From Oscillospiraceae bacterium (GTDB lineage Bacteria; Bacillota; Clostridia; Oscillospirales; Oscillospiraceae), in NCBI GenBank assembly GCA_016293865.1, contig JAEDDG010000041.1, positions 1 to 16,679 of the forward strand: DNA of 16,679 bases. The letters run 5' to 3'. Made by a program: the position numbers and the translations under genes. Each line of letters starts with the position of its first letter. The first letter of the stretch is position 1. The notes under the pieces were generated by a model. The model saw only the letters and a list, made by a program, of their open reading frames with translations. It was not told where the DNA came from and did no database searches. Positions 1 through 5,570 of the stretch are shown here, piece after piece.

Positions 1-105
1 AAGAAGTACAATCTGGACGCCATCCATGACACCGTCCACGAGATGGCCCGCGACGAGGCGAGACACGGCAAGGCTTTCGCCGGCCTGCTGAAGAGATATT
101 TCTAA
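1..105 (+). CDS. Rubrerythrin-family protein, C-terminal end (partial)
   Basis: The window opens inside this gene; 34 codons in frame 1 lead to TAA at 103-105. The visible tail contains the helix segment HEMARDEARHGKAF and ends in LLKRYF. This is the last helix of the ferritin-like diiron domain in rubrerythrins and reverse rubrerythrins of anaerobes; the E..RH residues are the conserved Glu and His of the metal site. Family members reduce hydrogen peroxide using electrons from rubredoxin or NADH-linked partners in the cytoplasm. The usual rubredoxin-like FeS4 domain, at either the N or the C end, cannot be judged, but no C-terminal rubredoxin follows, so this is either a reverse rubrerythrin or a short form. 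A strong terminator follows directly. The family call rests on a short tail and is good but not certain. Confidence 0.75.
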   Translation, partial: KKYNLDAIHDTVHEMARDEARHGKAFAGLLKRYF

Positions 106-116
106 TCAACGGCATA

Positions 117-151
117 CAGCAGGCAGAGTCATTCTCTGCCTGCTGTTTTTG
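117..151 (+). terminator. Intrinsic terminator after the rubrerythrin gene
   Basis: A perfect 12-bp stem, CAGCAGGCAGAG (117-128) pairing with CTCTGCCTGCTG (134-145), has a 5-nt loop and is followed by TTTTTGTT. It closes the rubrerythrin transcript 11 bases after the stop codon. Confidence 0.93.
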
Positions 152-183
152 TTGCTCAAAAAACAGATACAGAGCGGAGGGCT

Positions 184-270
184 ATGGCAAAGCGTATCCT
201 GATTGTCGATGACGCCGCATTCATGCGCATGATGATCGGCCTGATTTCCGTCATCAGGGACAAAAACTGA
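184..270 (+). pseudogene. Remnant of a CheY-like receiver gene (N-terminus only)
   Basis: An ATG with a good ribosome site (AGCGGAGG, 174-181) starts a 28-codon frame that ends in TGA at 268-270. The first 18 residues, MAKRILIVDDAAFMRMMI, are a textbook CheY start: beta-1, then the acidic pair D9-D10, then the F-MR helix-1 signature. After residue 18 the frame diverges (GLISVIRDKN) and stops. The phosphoacceptor Asp, the Thr/Ser of beta-4 and the Lys of beta-5 are all missing. CheY receivers are normally about 120 residues. No further CheY-like segment was found in the three forward frames before the next gene at 344. The simplest reading is a deletion that joined the 5' end of a chemotaxis response regulator to unrelated sequence; translation of a 28-residue peptide remains possible. 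Confidence 0.6.
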
Positions 271-343
271 TGTGAAGTCCGGCAGGGCGGCATTTTGCAG
301 GCCGGACGGCCTGCCGATTCAGTTCATTTAAGGAGGAAAACCC

Positions 344-547
344 ATGGAATACACAGCGAACGAGGTTATCTGCAAATGCAAGCATGTGACGCTGGCTGAT
401 ATTGACCGGGCGCTGCATCAGCACACCAGTTTCACGGATGTGGAAAAGGAGTTTGACGAGGTCCAGAAGCTGACCTCCTGCTCCACCGGGTGCGGCGGCT
501 GCCATGACAAAATCATGCGGATTATTTCCGACATCATCAGCGGCTGA
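344..547 (+). CDS. BFD-like [2Fe-2S]-binding protein
   Basis: A 67-residue cytoplasmic protein preceded by a very strong ribosome site (AAGGAGG, 330-336). It has the cluster ligands of the bacterioferritin-associated ferredoxin family: C10-x-C12 near the N-terminus and C50-x2-C53 near the C-terminus in the segment STGCGGCHDK, with an additional Cys at 46. The same fold is found as free-standing Bfd, which moves electrons to ferritin-type proteins to release iron, and as a domain in NirB, NifU-like and dehydrogenase proteins. The C12-C50 spacing of 37 residues is a little longer than in E. coli Bfd (about 31) but common in small Clostridia versions. Lying just downstream of a diiron rubrerythrin, it could serve as an electron carrier in peroxide or iron metabolism; that link is inference from position only. 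Confidence 0.85.
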   Translation: MEYTANEVICKCKHVTLADIDRALHQHTSFTDVEKEFDEVQKLTSCSTGCGGCHDKIMRIISDIISG

Positions 548-563
548 AAACTGACCTGTTCCG

Positions 564-599
564 AAAAGGGAAACCGGATATCCGGCTTCCCTTTTTTGT
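564..599 (+). terminator. Intrinsic terminator after the BFD-like gene
   Basis: The stem GGGAAACCGG / CCGGCTTCCC (568-591, one internal A-C mismatch), flanked by AAAA upstream and TTTTTT downstream, lies 16-50 bases after the stop codon at 545-547. Confidence 0.88.
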
Positions 600-673
600 T
601 GCTCTATTTCTCCATCCCGCGACAGCAGCAGTCTGTCTGCGCCGAAAAACTTCCCACATGTAAAAAAACAGGC

Positions 674-701
674 TTGCTTATTTTGCAGCACCATGTATAA
701 T
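674..701 (+). promoter_or_regulatory. Predicted sigma-A-type promoter for the DUF4234 gene
   Basis: TTGCTT (674-679), a 16-bp spacer and a perfect TATAAT (696-701). Transcription from about 708 gives a leader of about 150 nt before the ATG at 858. Confidence 0.55.
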
Positions 702-857
702 AGGAGCAAAGAAAATGTTGGCAAGTTTTTTCAATTCGGCTGAGTTCAGCTTCTGTCGGTTTGCCTGACCCGCAGCTCCCACGCCTGCACATTTCTGCAT
801 GGCTGCGCAGCGCGCCGGATCTGCGTACAGGAATATAATGTAAAAGGAGATATTGCT

Positions 858-1280
858 ATGAGCCAAGTCAACGCTGCTCCCGTCCGCCAGCTCTCCACCA
901 GCAGAGGTCTGCTGAAATTCATCCTTCTGTCCATCATCACCCTGGGCATCTACGGCATCGTCGTCATGACGCAGGTCGGCAACGACATCAATACCATCGC
1001 CAGCAGATACGACGGCAAAAAGACCATGCACTACTGCCTTCTGATCTTCCTGATTGCTCCCATCACCCTGGGCATCGGGTCCATCGTCTGGATGCACAAG
1101 ATCAGCAACCGCATCGGCGCCGAACTGAACCGCCGCGGCCTGAACTACAGCTTCAGCGCCTCCACCTACTGGCTGTGGAACGTGCTTGGTACGCTGATCA
1201 TCGTCGGCCCGTTTGTCTACCTGCACAAGCTGCTCACCGCCATGAATACGCTGGCCGCCGACTACAACGTCAACGGCTGA
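858..1280 (+). CDS. DUF4234 family small membrane protein
   Basis: 140 residues, started by AAAAGGAGA seven to eight bases before the ATG. It has three hydrophobic segments at about residues 19-40 (ILLSIITLGIYGIVVMTQV), 58-79 (LLIFLIAPITLGIGSIVWM) and 105-126. Between them are polar stretches including DINTIASRYDGKK and HKISNRIGAELNRRGLNYSF. The pattern of TLGIY-x-I in the first helix and the N-R-I-G-x-E-L-x-R-R-G loop before the last helix is that of DUF4234, a widespread Firmicutes membrane family with no established biochemical role. It has its own promoter and a strong terminator, so it is probably monocistronic. It is not obviously linked to its neighbours. The family call is confident; the function is unknown. 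Confidence 0.85.
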   Translation: MSQVNAAPVRQLSTSRGLLKFILLSIITLGIYGIVVMTQVGNDINTIASRYDGKKTMHYCLLIFLIAPITLGIGSIVWMHKISNRIGAELNRRGLNYSFSASTYWLWNVLGTLIIVGPFVYLHKLLTAMNTLAADYNVNG

Positions 1281-1292
1281 ACCAAACTTCAC

Positions 1293-1330
1293 AAAAAAGG
1301 CCGCCGGGGCATATGCCCCGGCGGTCTTTT
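1293..1330 (+). terminator. Intrinsic terminator after the DUF4234 gene
   Basis: CCGCCGGGGC (1301-1310) pairs with GCCCCGGCGG (1315-1324) around a short ATAT loop and is followed by TCTTTT. An A-run (1292-1298) on the other side means it may also work on the minus strand. Confidence 0.92.
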
Positions 1331-1416
1331 CATCCGGACACAGCTGTCCGGTTATTTCGCAATCATGCCGGCAAATTCGAAATCCGGCAGAACGCTCCTG
1401 TCCGGCCGCCGCTGCG

Positions 1417-1446
1417 GCAAAACAGGCGCTGCGGATGCAGCGCCTG
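1417..1446 (-). terminator. Intrinsic terminator of glyA
   Basis: On the minus strand CAGGCGCTGC (1446-1437) pairs with GCAGCGCCTG (1432-1423) around a 4-nt loop and is followed by TTTTGCC. It lies 18 bases past the glyA stop codon and faces the terminator of the convergent DUF4234 gene. Confidence 0.9.
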
Positions 1447-1464
1447 CTGATTGTTCTTCTGTAC

Positions 1465-2709
1465 TCAGCCGTAGATGGGGAAGCGCCGGCACAGCTCCTC
1501 CACTTCCCTGCGCGTGGCTTCCGCAGTACCCTCAAAGTCTCTGGCCGTATCCGCCACCAGGCGGGCCACGGTCCGCATCTCCTCCTCTTTAAAGCCGCGG
1601 GAGGTGACGGCCGGAGTGCCGATGCGCACGCCGGAGGTGACAAACGGACGCTCGGGATCGTTGGGGATTGCATTCTTGTTGGCGGTGATGTACACCTCGT
1701 CCAGCCGGCGCTCCAGTTCCTTGCCGGTGATGTGGAAGTTCCGGACGTCCGCCAGCATCAGATGGTTGTCCGTGCCGCCGGAGACAAGCCGGAAGCCGTT
1801 TTTCGTCAGTTCCTGCGCCAGAACAGCGGCGTTCTTTACAATCTGCTGCTGATAAGCCCTGAATTCCGGCTGCAGCGCTTCGCCGAGGCAGACGGCCTTG
1901 GCGGCGATGATGTGCATCAGCGGGCCGCCCTGGGTGCCCGGGAAGATGGCGGAGTCGATTTTCTTGGCATATTCCTCCTTGCAGAGGATCAGGCCGCCGC
2001 GGGGACCGCGCAGCGTTTTGTGCGTGGTGGTGGTCACCACGTCGGCATACGGCACAGGGCTCATGTGCAGCCCGGCCGCAACAAGGCCGGCAATATGCGC
2101 CATGTCCACCATCAGGACGGCGCCCACGCTGTCCGCGATTTCACGGAATTTTTTGAAGTCAATGGCGCGGGGATAGGCAGAGGCGCCGGCCACGATCATC
2201 TTCGGTCTGCACTGCTGGGCCAGATCGTAGACCGCGTCATAATCCAGCATCTCTGTCTCGTCATTCAGGCCGTAAGGCACAATGTTGAAGTACTTGCCGG
2301 AGATGTTCACCGGGCTGCCGTGCGACAGGTGCCCGCCGCAGGCAAGACTCATGCCCATAATGGTGTCGCCCGGCTGGGCAAAGGCAAAGAACGCAGCCAG
2401 GTTGGCGTTTGCGCCGGAGTGGGGCTGTACATTGGCGTGTTCAGCACCGAACAGCTCGCAGGCCCGGTCGCGCGCAATATTCTCCACAATATCCACTTTT
2501 TCGCAGCCGCCGTAATACCGCTTGCCGGGATAGCCCTCAGCATATTTGTTGGTCAGGCAGGTGCCCATGGCTGCCATGACTGCCTCGCTCACAATGTTCT
2601 CAGAGGCAATCAGCTCAATATTCCGTCTCTGTCTTTTCAGTTCGGCCTCAATGGCGTCTCCAATCCGGCTGTCGCATTGCTTGAGATATTCCAACGTCTG
2701 ATCGTGCAT
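1465..2709 (-). CDS. glyA: Serine hydroxymethyltransferase
   Basis: 414 residues, the normal length of bacterial SHMT. It interconverts serine and glycine with tetrahydrofolate and supplies 5,10-methylene-THF for purine, thymidylate and methionine synthesis in the cytoplasm. Diagnostic segments are IELIASENIVS (31-41), the NKYAEGYPGKRYYGG substrate region (54-68), QPHSGANAN (95-103), D202-x-A-H205 in VDMAHIAGLV, and VVTTTTHKTLRGPRGG (224-239), where K231 is the pyridoxal-phosphate Schiff-base lysine. NDPERPFVTSGVRIGTPAVTSRG near the C-terminus carries the conserved Arg that binds the substrate carboxylate. The start is set by AAGGAGAT seven bases before the ATG. It is transcribed alone from its own promoter, with an unusual hairpin at the 5' end of the leader. 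All key residues are intact. Confidence 0.98.
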   Translation of the reverse strand: MHDQTLEYLKQCDSRIGDAIEAELKRQRRNIELIASENIVSEAVMAAMGTCLTNKYAEGYPGKRYYGGCEKVDIVENIARDRACELFGAEHANVQPHSGANANLAAFFAFAQPGDTIMGMSLACGGHLSHGSPVNISGKYFNIVPYGLNDETEMLDYDAVYDLAQQCRPKMIVAGASAYPRAIDFKKFREIADSVGAVLMVDMAHIAGLVAAGLHMSPVPYADVVTTTTHKTLRGPRGGLILCKEEYAKKIDSAIFPGTQGGPLMHIIAAKAVCLGEALQPEFRAYQQQIVKNAAVLAQELTKNGFRLVSGGTDNHLMLADVRNFHITGKELERRLDEVYITANKNAIPNDPERPFVTSGVRIGTPAVTSRGFKEEEMRTVARLVADTARDFEGTAEATRREVEELCRRFPIYG

Positions 2710-2733
2710 AATTGATCTCCTTCCGGTGCAATG

Positions 2734-2752
2734 ATGAATTTCACGCTTTCAT
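2734..2752 (-). promoter_or_regulatory. Possible cre-like dyad in the glyA leader (weak)
   Basis: On the minus strand ATGAAAGCGTGAAATTCAT has palindromic ends (ATGAA / TTCAT) and a TGAAAGCGT half matching the first nine positions of the CcpA cre consensus. The second half does not fit (GAAAT in place of TNNCA). Catabolite control of glyA would be unusual, so this is recorded only as a candidate operator. Confidence 0.2.
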
Positions 2753-2775
2753 TCCGGCGCTGCATATTGTACATA

Positions 2776-2806
2776 TAAAAGCAAAAGCAAGCCCGCGCGG
2801 GCTTGC
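2776..2806 (-). terminator. Terminator-like hairpin at the very start of the glyA transcript
   Basis: A perfect 20-bp palindrome (2787-2806), GCAAGCCCGC joined to GCGGGCTTGC, forms an 8-bp GC-rich stem with a GCGC tetraloop on the minus strand and is followed by TTTTGCTTTTA. By the predicted start near 2811 it occupies about +6 to +25 of the glyA mRNA. It could be an early attenuator, an mRNA-stabilising 5' hairpin, or a protein-binding operator just after the start site. It cannot simply terminate the upstream gene, which already has its own terminator at 3018-3052. Confidence 0.55.
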
Positions 2807-2817
2807 AGGATAAATAA

Positions 2818-2846
2818 ATTATAACATCAAATCCGTACATGGGCAA
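2818..2846 (-). promoter_or_regulatory. Predicted glyA promoter, extended -10 type
   Basis: Read on the minus strand: TTGCCC (2846-2841), a 17-bp spacer ending in TGT, then a perfect TATAAT (2823-2818). The TGnTATAAT arrangement is an extended -10, which compensates for the moderate -35. The predicted leader is about 100 nt. Confidence 0.75.
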
Positions 2847-2876
2847 CAAAATCCGATCATTTTGTCCTGAATCCGT
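2830..2876. repeat. Three AATCCG motifs at exact 20-bp spacing across the glyA promoter
   Basis: AATCCG occurs at 2830-2835, 2850-2855 and 2870-2875, that is, every 20 bases or close to two helical turns. The second and third copies share a longer pattern, ATCCG-(5)-TTTGTC (2851-2866 and 2871-2886). The first copy lies in the promoter spacer and the other two lie just upstream of the -35 box on the minus strand. This is the geometry of a cooperative activator or repressor site, though no known regulator motif is recognised. Confidence 0.4.
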
Positions 2877-3017
2877 TATTTTTGTCGTTTTGACATTTTG
2901 AAGTTTCCCGCGGCCGGGAATTCCGTCACATTGGCCTTTTCCCACAGGCTTTTCCCGGCCGGGACGGATGCGCCGCCGGAAAAAGCGGCGGACGGACATG
3001 CTGCGGCGGACAAATGC

Positions 3018-3052
3018 AGAAAAAGCGGGCCGCTCATTGTGAGCGGCCCGCC
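3018..3052 (-). terminator. Intrinsic terminator of the sugar-ABC ATPase gene
   Basis: On the minus strand an 11-bp GC stem (GCGGGCCGCTC at 3051-3041 pairing with GAGCGGCCCGC at 3035-3025) has a 5-nt loop and is followed by TTTTTCTG. It lies 12 bases after the stop codon. Confidence 0.93.
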
Positions 3053-3063
3053 GGAAAAGTTTT

Positions 3064-4164
3064 TTAGAACAGGTTGTCGCCGGTCTCCTTGTCGAACAGG
3101 TGCATGAGGTTCGGATGGAAGGAGAAGTGGATGTTGGCGTTCATCTTGATGCCGGACATATCGGCGTTTGCCGTCGGAACAATGATGACGACGTCCACAC
3201 CGTTGGCGTCGACGTGCAGGTGCATCTCGCTGCCCATCATCTCGCACACGTCAATGCGGGCGGCAATGCCTTCGTCAGACAGGTTGATGTGCGGCGGACG
3301 GATGCCCAGAACGATGTCCGTCGGGACATGCTCGCGGGTCTTCAGCGCAGCCTGCTTATCCTCAGGCAGCTCCACACGCATGCCCTGAACTTCTGCATAG
3401 TACTTGTCGCCGTCCTTGACGAGCTTCGCATCGTTGAAGAAGTTCATCTGGGGAGAGCCAATGAAGCCGGCCACGAACAGGTTGGAAGGATGATTGAACA
3501 CTTCCTGCGGCGTGCCGACCTGGTTGATGACGCCGTCCTTCATGATGACGATCCGGTCGCCCAGAGTCATAGCCTCGGTCTGGTCGTGGGTAACATAGAT
3601 AAAGGTGGTGTTGATGCGCTGACGGAGCTTGATGATCTCAGCACGCATGGCGTTACGGAGCTTGGCGTCCAGGTTGGACAGAGGCTCGTCGAACAGGAAG
3701 ACGGCGGGGTCACGGACGATTGCACGGCCGATGGCAACACGCTGTCTCTGGCCGCCGGACAGAGCGCTGGGCTTTCTCTGGAGATACTCGGTGATGTCCA
3801 GAATCTCGGCAGCTTCCTTTACCTTGCGGTCAATCTCAGCCTTGGGAACCTTCTTCAGCTTCAGGGAGAAGGCCATATTTTCATAAACGGTCATATGGGG
3901 GTACAGAGCGTAGTTCTGGAAAACCATGGCGATGTCTCTGGCCTTGGGCGGCAGATCGTTGACGAGCGTATCACCGATGTAGATCTCGCCGTCGCTGATC
4001 TCTTCCAGACCGGCCACCATGCGCAGAGTGGTGGATTTACCGCAGCCGGAAGGACCGACCAGAACGATAAACTCCTTGTCCGCGATTTCAAGATTGAAAT
4101 CCTTAACGGCCACCACGTTCTTGTCATAAACCTTTTTTACATTTCTCAGAGATAATGTTGCCAT
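3064..4164 (-). CDS. ugpC: Sugar ABC transporter ATPase (MsmX/UgpC/MalK type)
   Basis: 366 residues, normal for the MalK/MsmX subfamily. It is a cytoplasmic ATPase that drives import of sugars by CUT1-type permeases. Visible motifs are Walker A GPSGCGKST (37-45), Q-loop Q83 in VFQNYALYPHM, signature LSGGQ (135-139), Walker B VFLFDE (155-160) with the catalytic Glu160, D-loop SNLDAKLR, and switch His193 in VTHDQTEAMTL. The C-terminal half (about 240-366) is the OB/TOBE regulatory domain with LGIRPPHI. The start at 4164 (MATLSLRNVKKVYD) has GGGAG five bases upstream and matches family N-termini; an upstream in-frame ATG at 4218 would add 18 basic residues and is unlikely. No permease or binding protein is adjacent, which fits the stand-alone MsmX mode of one ATPase serving several importers. 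It is transcribed alone. Confidence 0.93.
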   Translation of the reverse strand: MATLSLRNVKKVYDKNVVAVKDFNLEIADKEFIVLVGPSGCGKSTTLRMVAGLEEISDGEIYIGDTLVNDLPPKARDIAMVFQNYALYPHMTVYENMAFSLKLKKVPKAEIDRKVKEAAEILDITEYLQRKPSALSGGQRQRVAIGRAIVRDPAVFLFDEPLSNLDAKLRNAMRAEIIKLRQRINTTFIYVTHDQTEAMTLGDRIVIMKDGVINQVGTPQEVFNHPSNLFVAGFIGSPQMNFFNDAKLVKDGDKYYAEVQGMRVELPEDKQAALKTREHVPTDIVLGIRPPHINLSDEGIAARIDVCEMMGSEMHLHVDANGVDVVIIVPTANADMSGIKMNANIHFSFHPNLMHLFDKETGDNLF

Positions 4165-4342
4165 ACACTCCCGACTCTGACTGCCCGGCCTCCGCCGAAA
4201 CAGTCTCGCAGCCGCCATAGGCGAACCGCATTACGACAGGTCTCCACACTGCCGCACCGCAAGTCGCTGCGGAAATTGAATTCCTCCTTTTCTTCAGACG
4301 CATGCGCCGCTATTATGTGGAGTAGCGGCGGTCGCCCGTATT
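4165..4342 (-). other. Long structured 5' leader of the sugar-ABC ATPase gene
   Basis: About 178 nt separate the predicted start of transcription from the ATG. The leader contains CGCCGCTA / TAGCGGCG (about 4307-4330, 10-nt loop), a CCGCA / TGCGG hairpin near 4255-4275, and an orphan AAGGAGG (4282-4288 region) with no ATG or GTG at the proper distance. The orphan ribosome-site sequence could belong to a lost upstream start or be a structural element. No known riboswitch core was recognised. Confidence 0.4.
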
Positions 4343-4348
4343 GTGTTT

Positions 4349-4377
4349 ATATTACCATCCCCAGCCCGTCAGTGCAA
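4349..4377 (-). promoter_or_regulatory. Predicted promoter of the sugar-ABC ATPase gene
   Basis: On the minus strand TTGCAC (4377-4372), a 17-bp spacer and TAATAT (4354-4349). It is a good sigma-A match with an A/T-rich flank (4380-4450) that could act as an UP element. Confidence 0.65.
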
Positions 4378-4533
4378 GGAGTTTTTGCATCATTTTTCAA
4401 GTTTTTTCTTGTCGGATTTGATGTTTATTGTGCGATTTGCATATTTTTCAGCCAAATGATTCAACATTTCGCTAAAAACAGTTTTCAATCTCCCGCAGGG
4501 CAAAAAAATGTGGCGTCCGGAATGCAGTTGAGG

Positions 4534-4539
4534 TATAAT
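4534..4539 (+). promoter_or_regulatory. Predicted -10 box for the GNAT-SDR unit
   Basis: A perfect TATAAT lies 35 bases before the GNAT start codon. The -35 position (about 4511-4516) has only a poor match, so the promoter is weak or needs an activator. Confidence 0.4.
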
Positions 4540-4574
4540 GATCACAAATTCAGAATATACGAAAGGATTTCCCG

Positions 4575-5516
4575 ATGATCGAACTGATTACCGTCCGCGC
4601 GCCGGAAAAGCCCGGGATCATTTCCGCCGTTCTGGCCGCACTGACCGACACCTTCGGCGCGGAAGAGGGGGAGCTTGAGCGCCGGCAGCTGTCCGGTACG
4701 GAAGCTGCCGACAACGAGGACGTGCTCTTCACCGCCTGGGAGGACGGGCGGCTTCTGAGCACGATTCACCTGACAGTAAGCCGCGCGCATCCCGGCTTCG
4801 GGTGCCTGGGCGGTCTGGTCACGCTGCCGGCTGCCCGCGGGAAGGGCCTGGCCGGCCGGCTGTTCGGGCAGGCCTGCAGCTATTACGACGATCTGGGCGG
4901 CGGCACGCTGTTTCTGGGCACCAGCAATCCCATGGCCGCCCGGCTCTATTCGAAATTCGGCTTTACCTTCATTACCGGCACAAACATCATGGTCCGCACA
5001 TCAGCCGGATCGCTGTTCGACTTTTACAGGGAAGCCTATGCGCCCGGCCAAATCACATACGGGCCTGCGGGCGACTTCTGCCGGGTCCCCATTGTGCCGC
5101 TGGCCGCAGCCCGCGGACGCGACATGCTGATGGACACAAACATTGGCCTGATATCCACCGATTATGTGACGCAGGTCTCCTGCACCGGGCTGTATCCGCG
5201 CCTGCTGCGCATCATGGCCCGGGGCGGCATCTGGTGCGCGGCCCTGCCCACCGGCGCATTGTGCGCGCTGTGCACGGTACAGGAGCAGGAGGACGGCGCC
5301 AGTCTGGACGCGTTTGCCTATCCCGGCTTTGAACATACGCTGCCGCGGCTTATGGAAATGGCCTGCGCCGGGTACCGGAAGCTCACCGCCAGGATTGCGG
5401 ACTGCGACAGGGAGAAAAAAGCACTGTTTGCGTCCCTCGGCTTTGAAGAGAAAGGCCCCTGTCTGTTCACCTGCCGGGGGCTGCAGATTCCCTGTACCTT
5501 AATGACCAGAGAATAA
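4575..5516 (+). CDS. GNAT family acetyltransferase with a long C-terminal half
   Basis: 313 residues, with a modest ribosome site (AAAGGA) before the ATG. Residues 1-142 form a GNAT domain: LGGLVTLPAARGKGLAGRLF (78-97) contains the R/Q-x-x-G-x-G/A acetyl-CoA pyrophosphate loop (motif A), and NPMAARLYSKFGF (118-130) is motif B with the usual Tyr. This domain transfers acetyl from acetyl-CoA to an amine or similar acceptor in the cytoplasm. Residues 143-313 are not matched by the same strong motifs but end in KKALFASLGFEEKGPCLF, which looks like the last strand-helix-strand of a second, degenerate GNAT unit, so a double-GNAT architecture is plausible. The substrate is unknown. The downstream SDR gene follows after 54 bases without a terminator and is probably co-transcribed. 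Confidence 0.85.
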   Translation: MIELITVRAPEKPGIISAVLAALTDTFGAEEGELERRQLSGTEAADNEDVLFTAWEDGRLLSTIHLTVSRAHPGFGCLGGLVTLPAARGKGLAGRLFGQACSYYDDLGGGTLFLGTSNPMAARLYSKFGFTFITGTNIMVRTSAGSLFDFYREAYAPGQITYGPAGDFCRVPIVPLAAARGRDMLMDTNIGLISTDYVTQVSCTGLYPRLLRIMARGGIWCAALPTGALCALCTVQEQEDGASLDAFAYPGFEHTLPRLMEMACAGYRKLTARIADCDREKKALFASLGFEEKGPCLFTCRGLQIPCTLMTRE

Positions 5517-5570
5517 TCCGGGCGCTCTGCGCCGGAAAAACCGAGATTACGACTGAAGGAGATGCTTATC

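Larger units (their letters stand above)
548..857. other. Intergenic region of 310 bases between the BFD-like and DUF4234 genes
   Basis: The left end holds the terminator at 564-599. The right part holds a good promoter at 674-701 and a leader of about 150 nt. In that leader I see no convincing coding frame, riboswitch core or strong hairpin. A second TATAAT (834-839) sits only 18 bases before the DUF4234 start but has no recognisable -35 box. Confidence 0.6.
2710..3063. other. Intergenic region of 354 bases between glyA and the ABC ATPase gene
   Basis: From left to right it contains the glyA ribosome site, the weak cre-like dyad, the 5' hairpin, the glyA promoter with the 20-bp-phased AATCCG motifs, then a GC-rich stretch (2900-3016), and finally the terminator of the upstream gene. 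The GC-rich stretch carries two similar palindromes, TTCCCGCGGCCGGGAA (2905-2920) and TTCCCGGCCGGGA (2952-2964), plus a GCCGCC / GGCGGC-type hairpin around 2971-2991. No coding frame is convincing in it. Confidence 0.6.
4165..4574. other. Divergent intergenic region of 410 bases
   Basis: Between the ABC ATPase (-) and GNAT (+) starts. The left part is the ATPase leader and promoter. From 4380 to about 4510 the DNA turns markedly A/T-rich compared with its surroundings and holds no convincing open frame. The right end carries a TATAAT (4534-4539) for the GNAT gene. Confidence 0.6.

Noticed and set aside
715..768. Short open frame MLASFFNSAEF... in the DUF4234 leader
   Set aside because: Only 17 codons, without a convincing ribosome site or any similarity I recognise.
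1435..2715. Long plus-strand open frame antisense to glyA
   Set aside because: glyA on the other strand is intact with all catalytic residues. The antisense product is Ala/Gly/His-rich with no recognisable domain.
4165..4218. An 18-residue N-terminal extension of the sugar-ABC ATPase
   Set aside because: The extension is Arg-rich and unlike family N-termini, and a ribosome site precedes the internal ATG at 4164.
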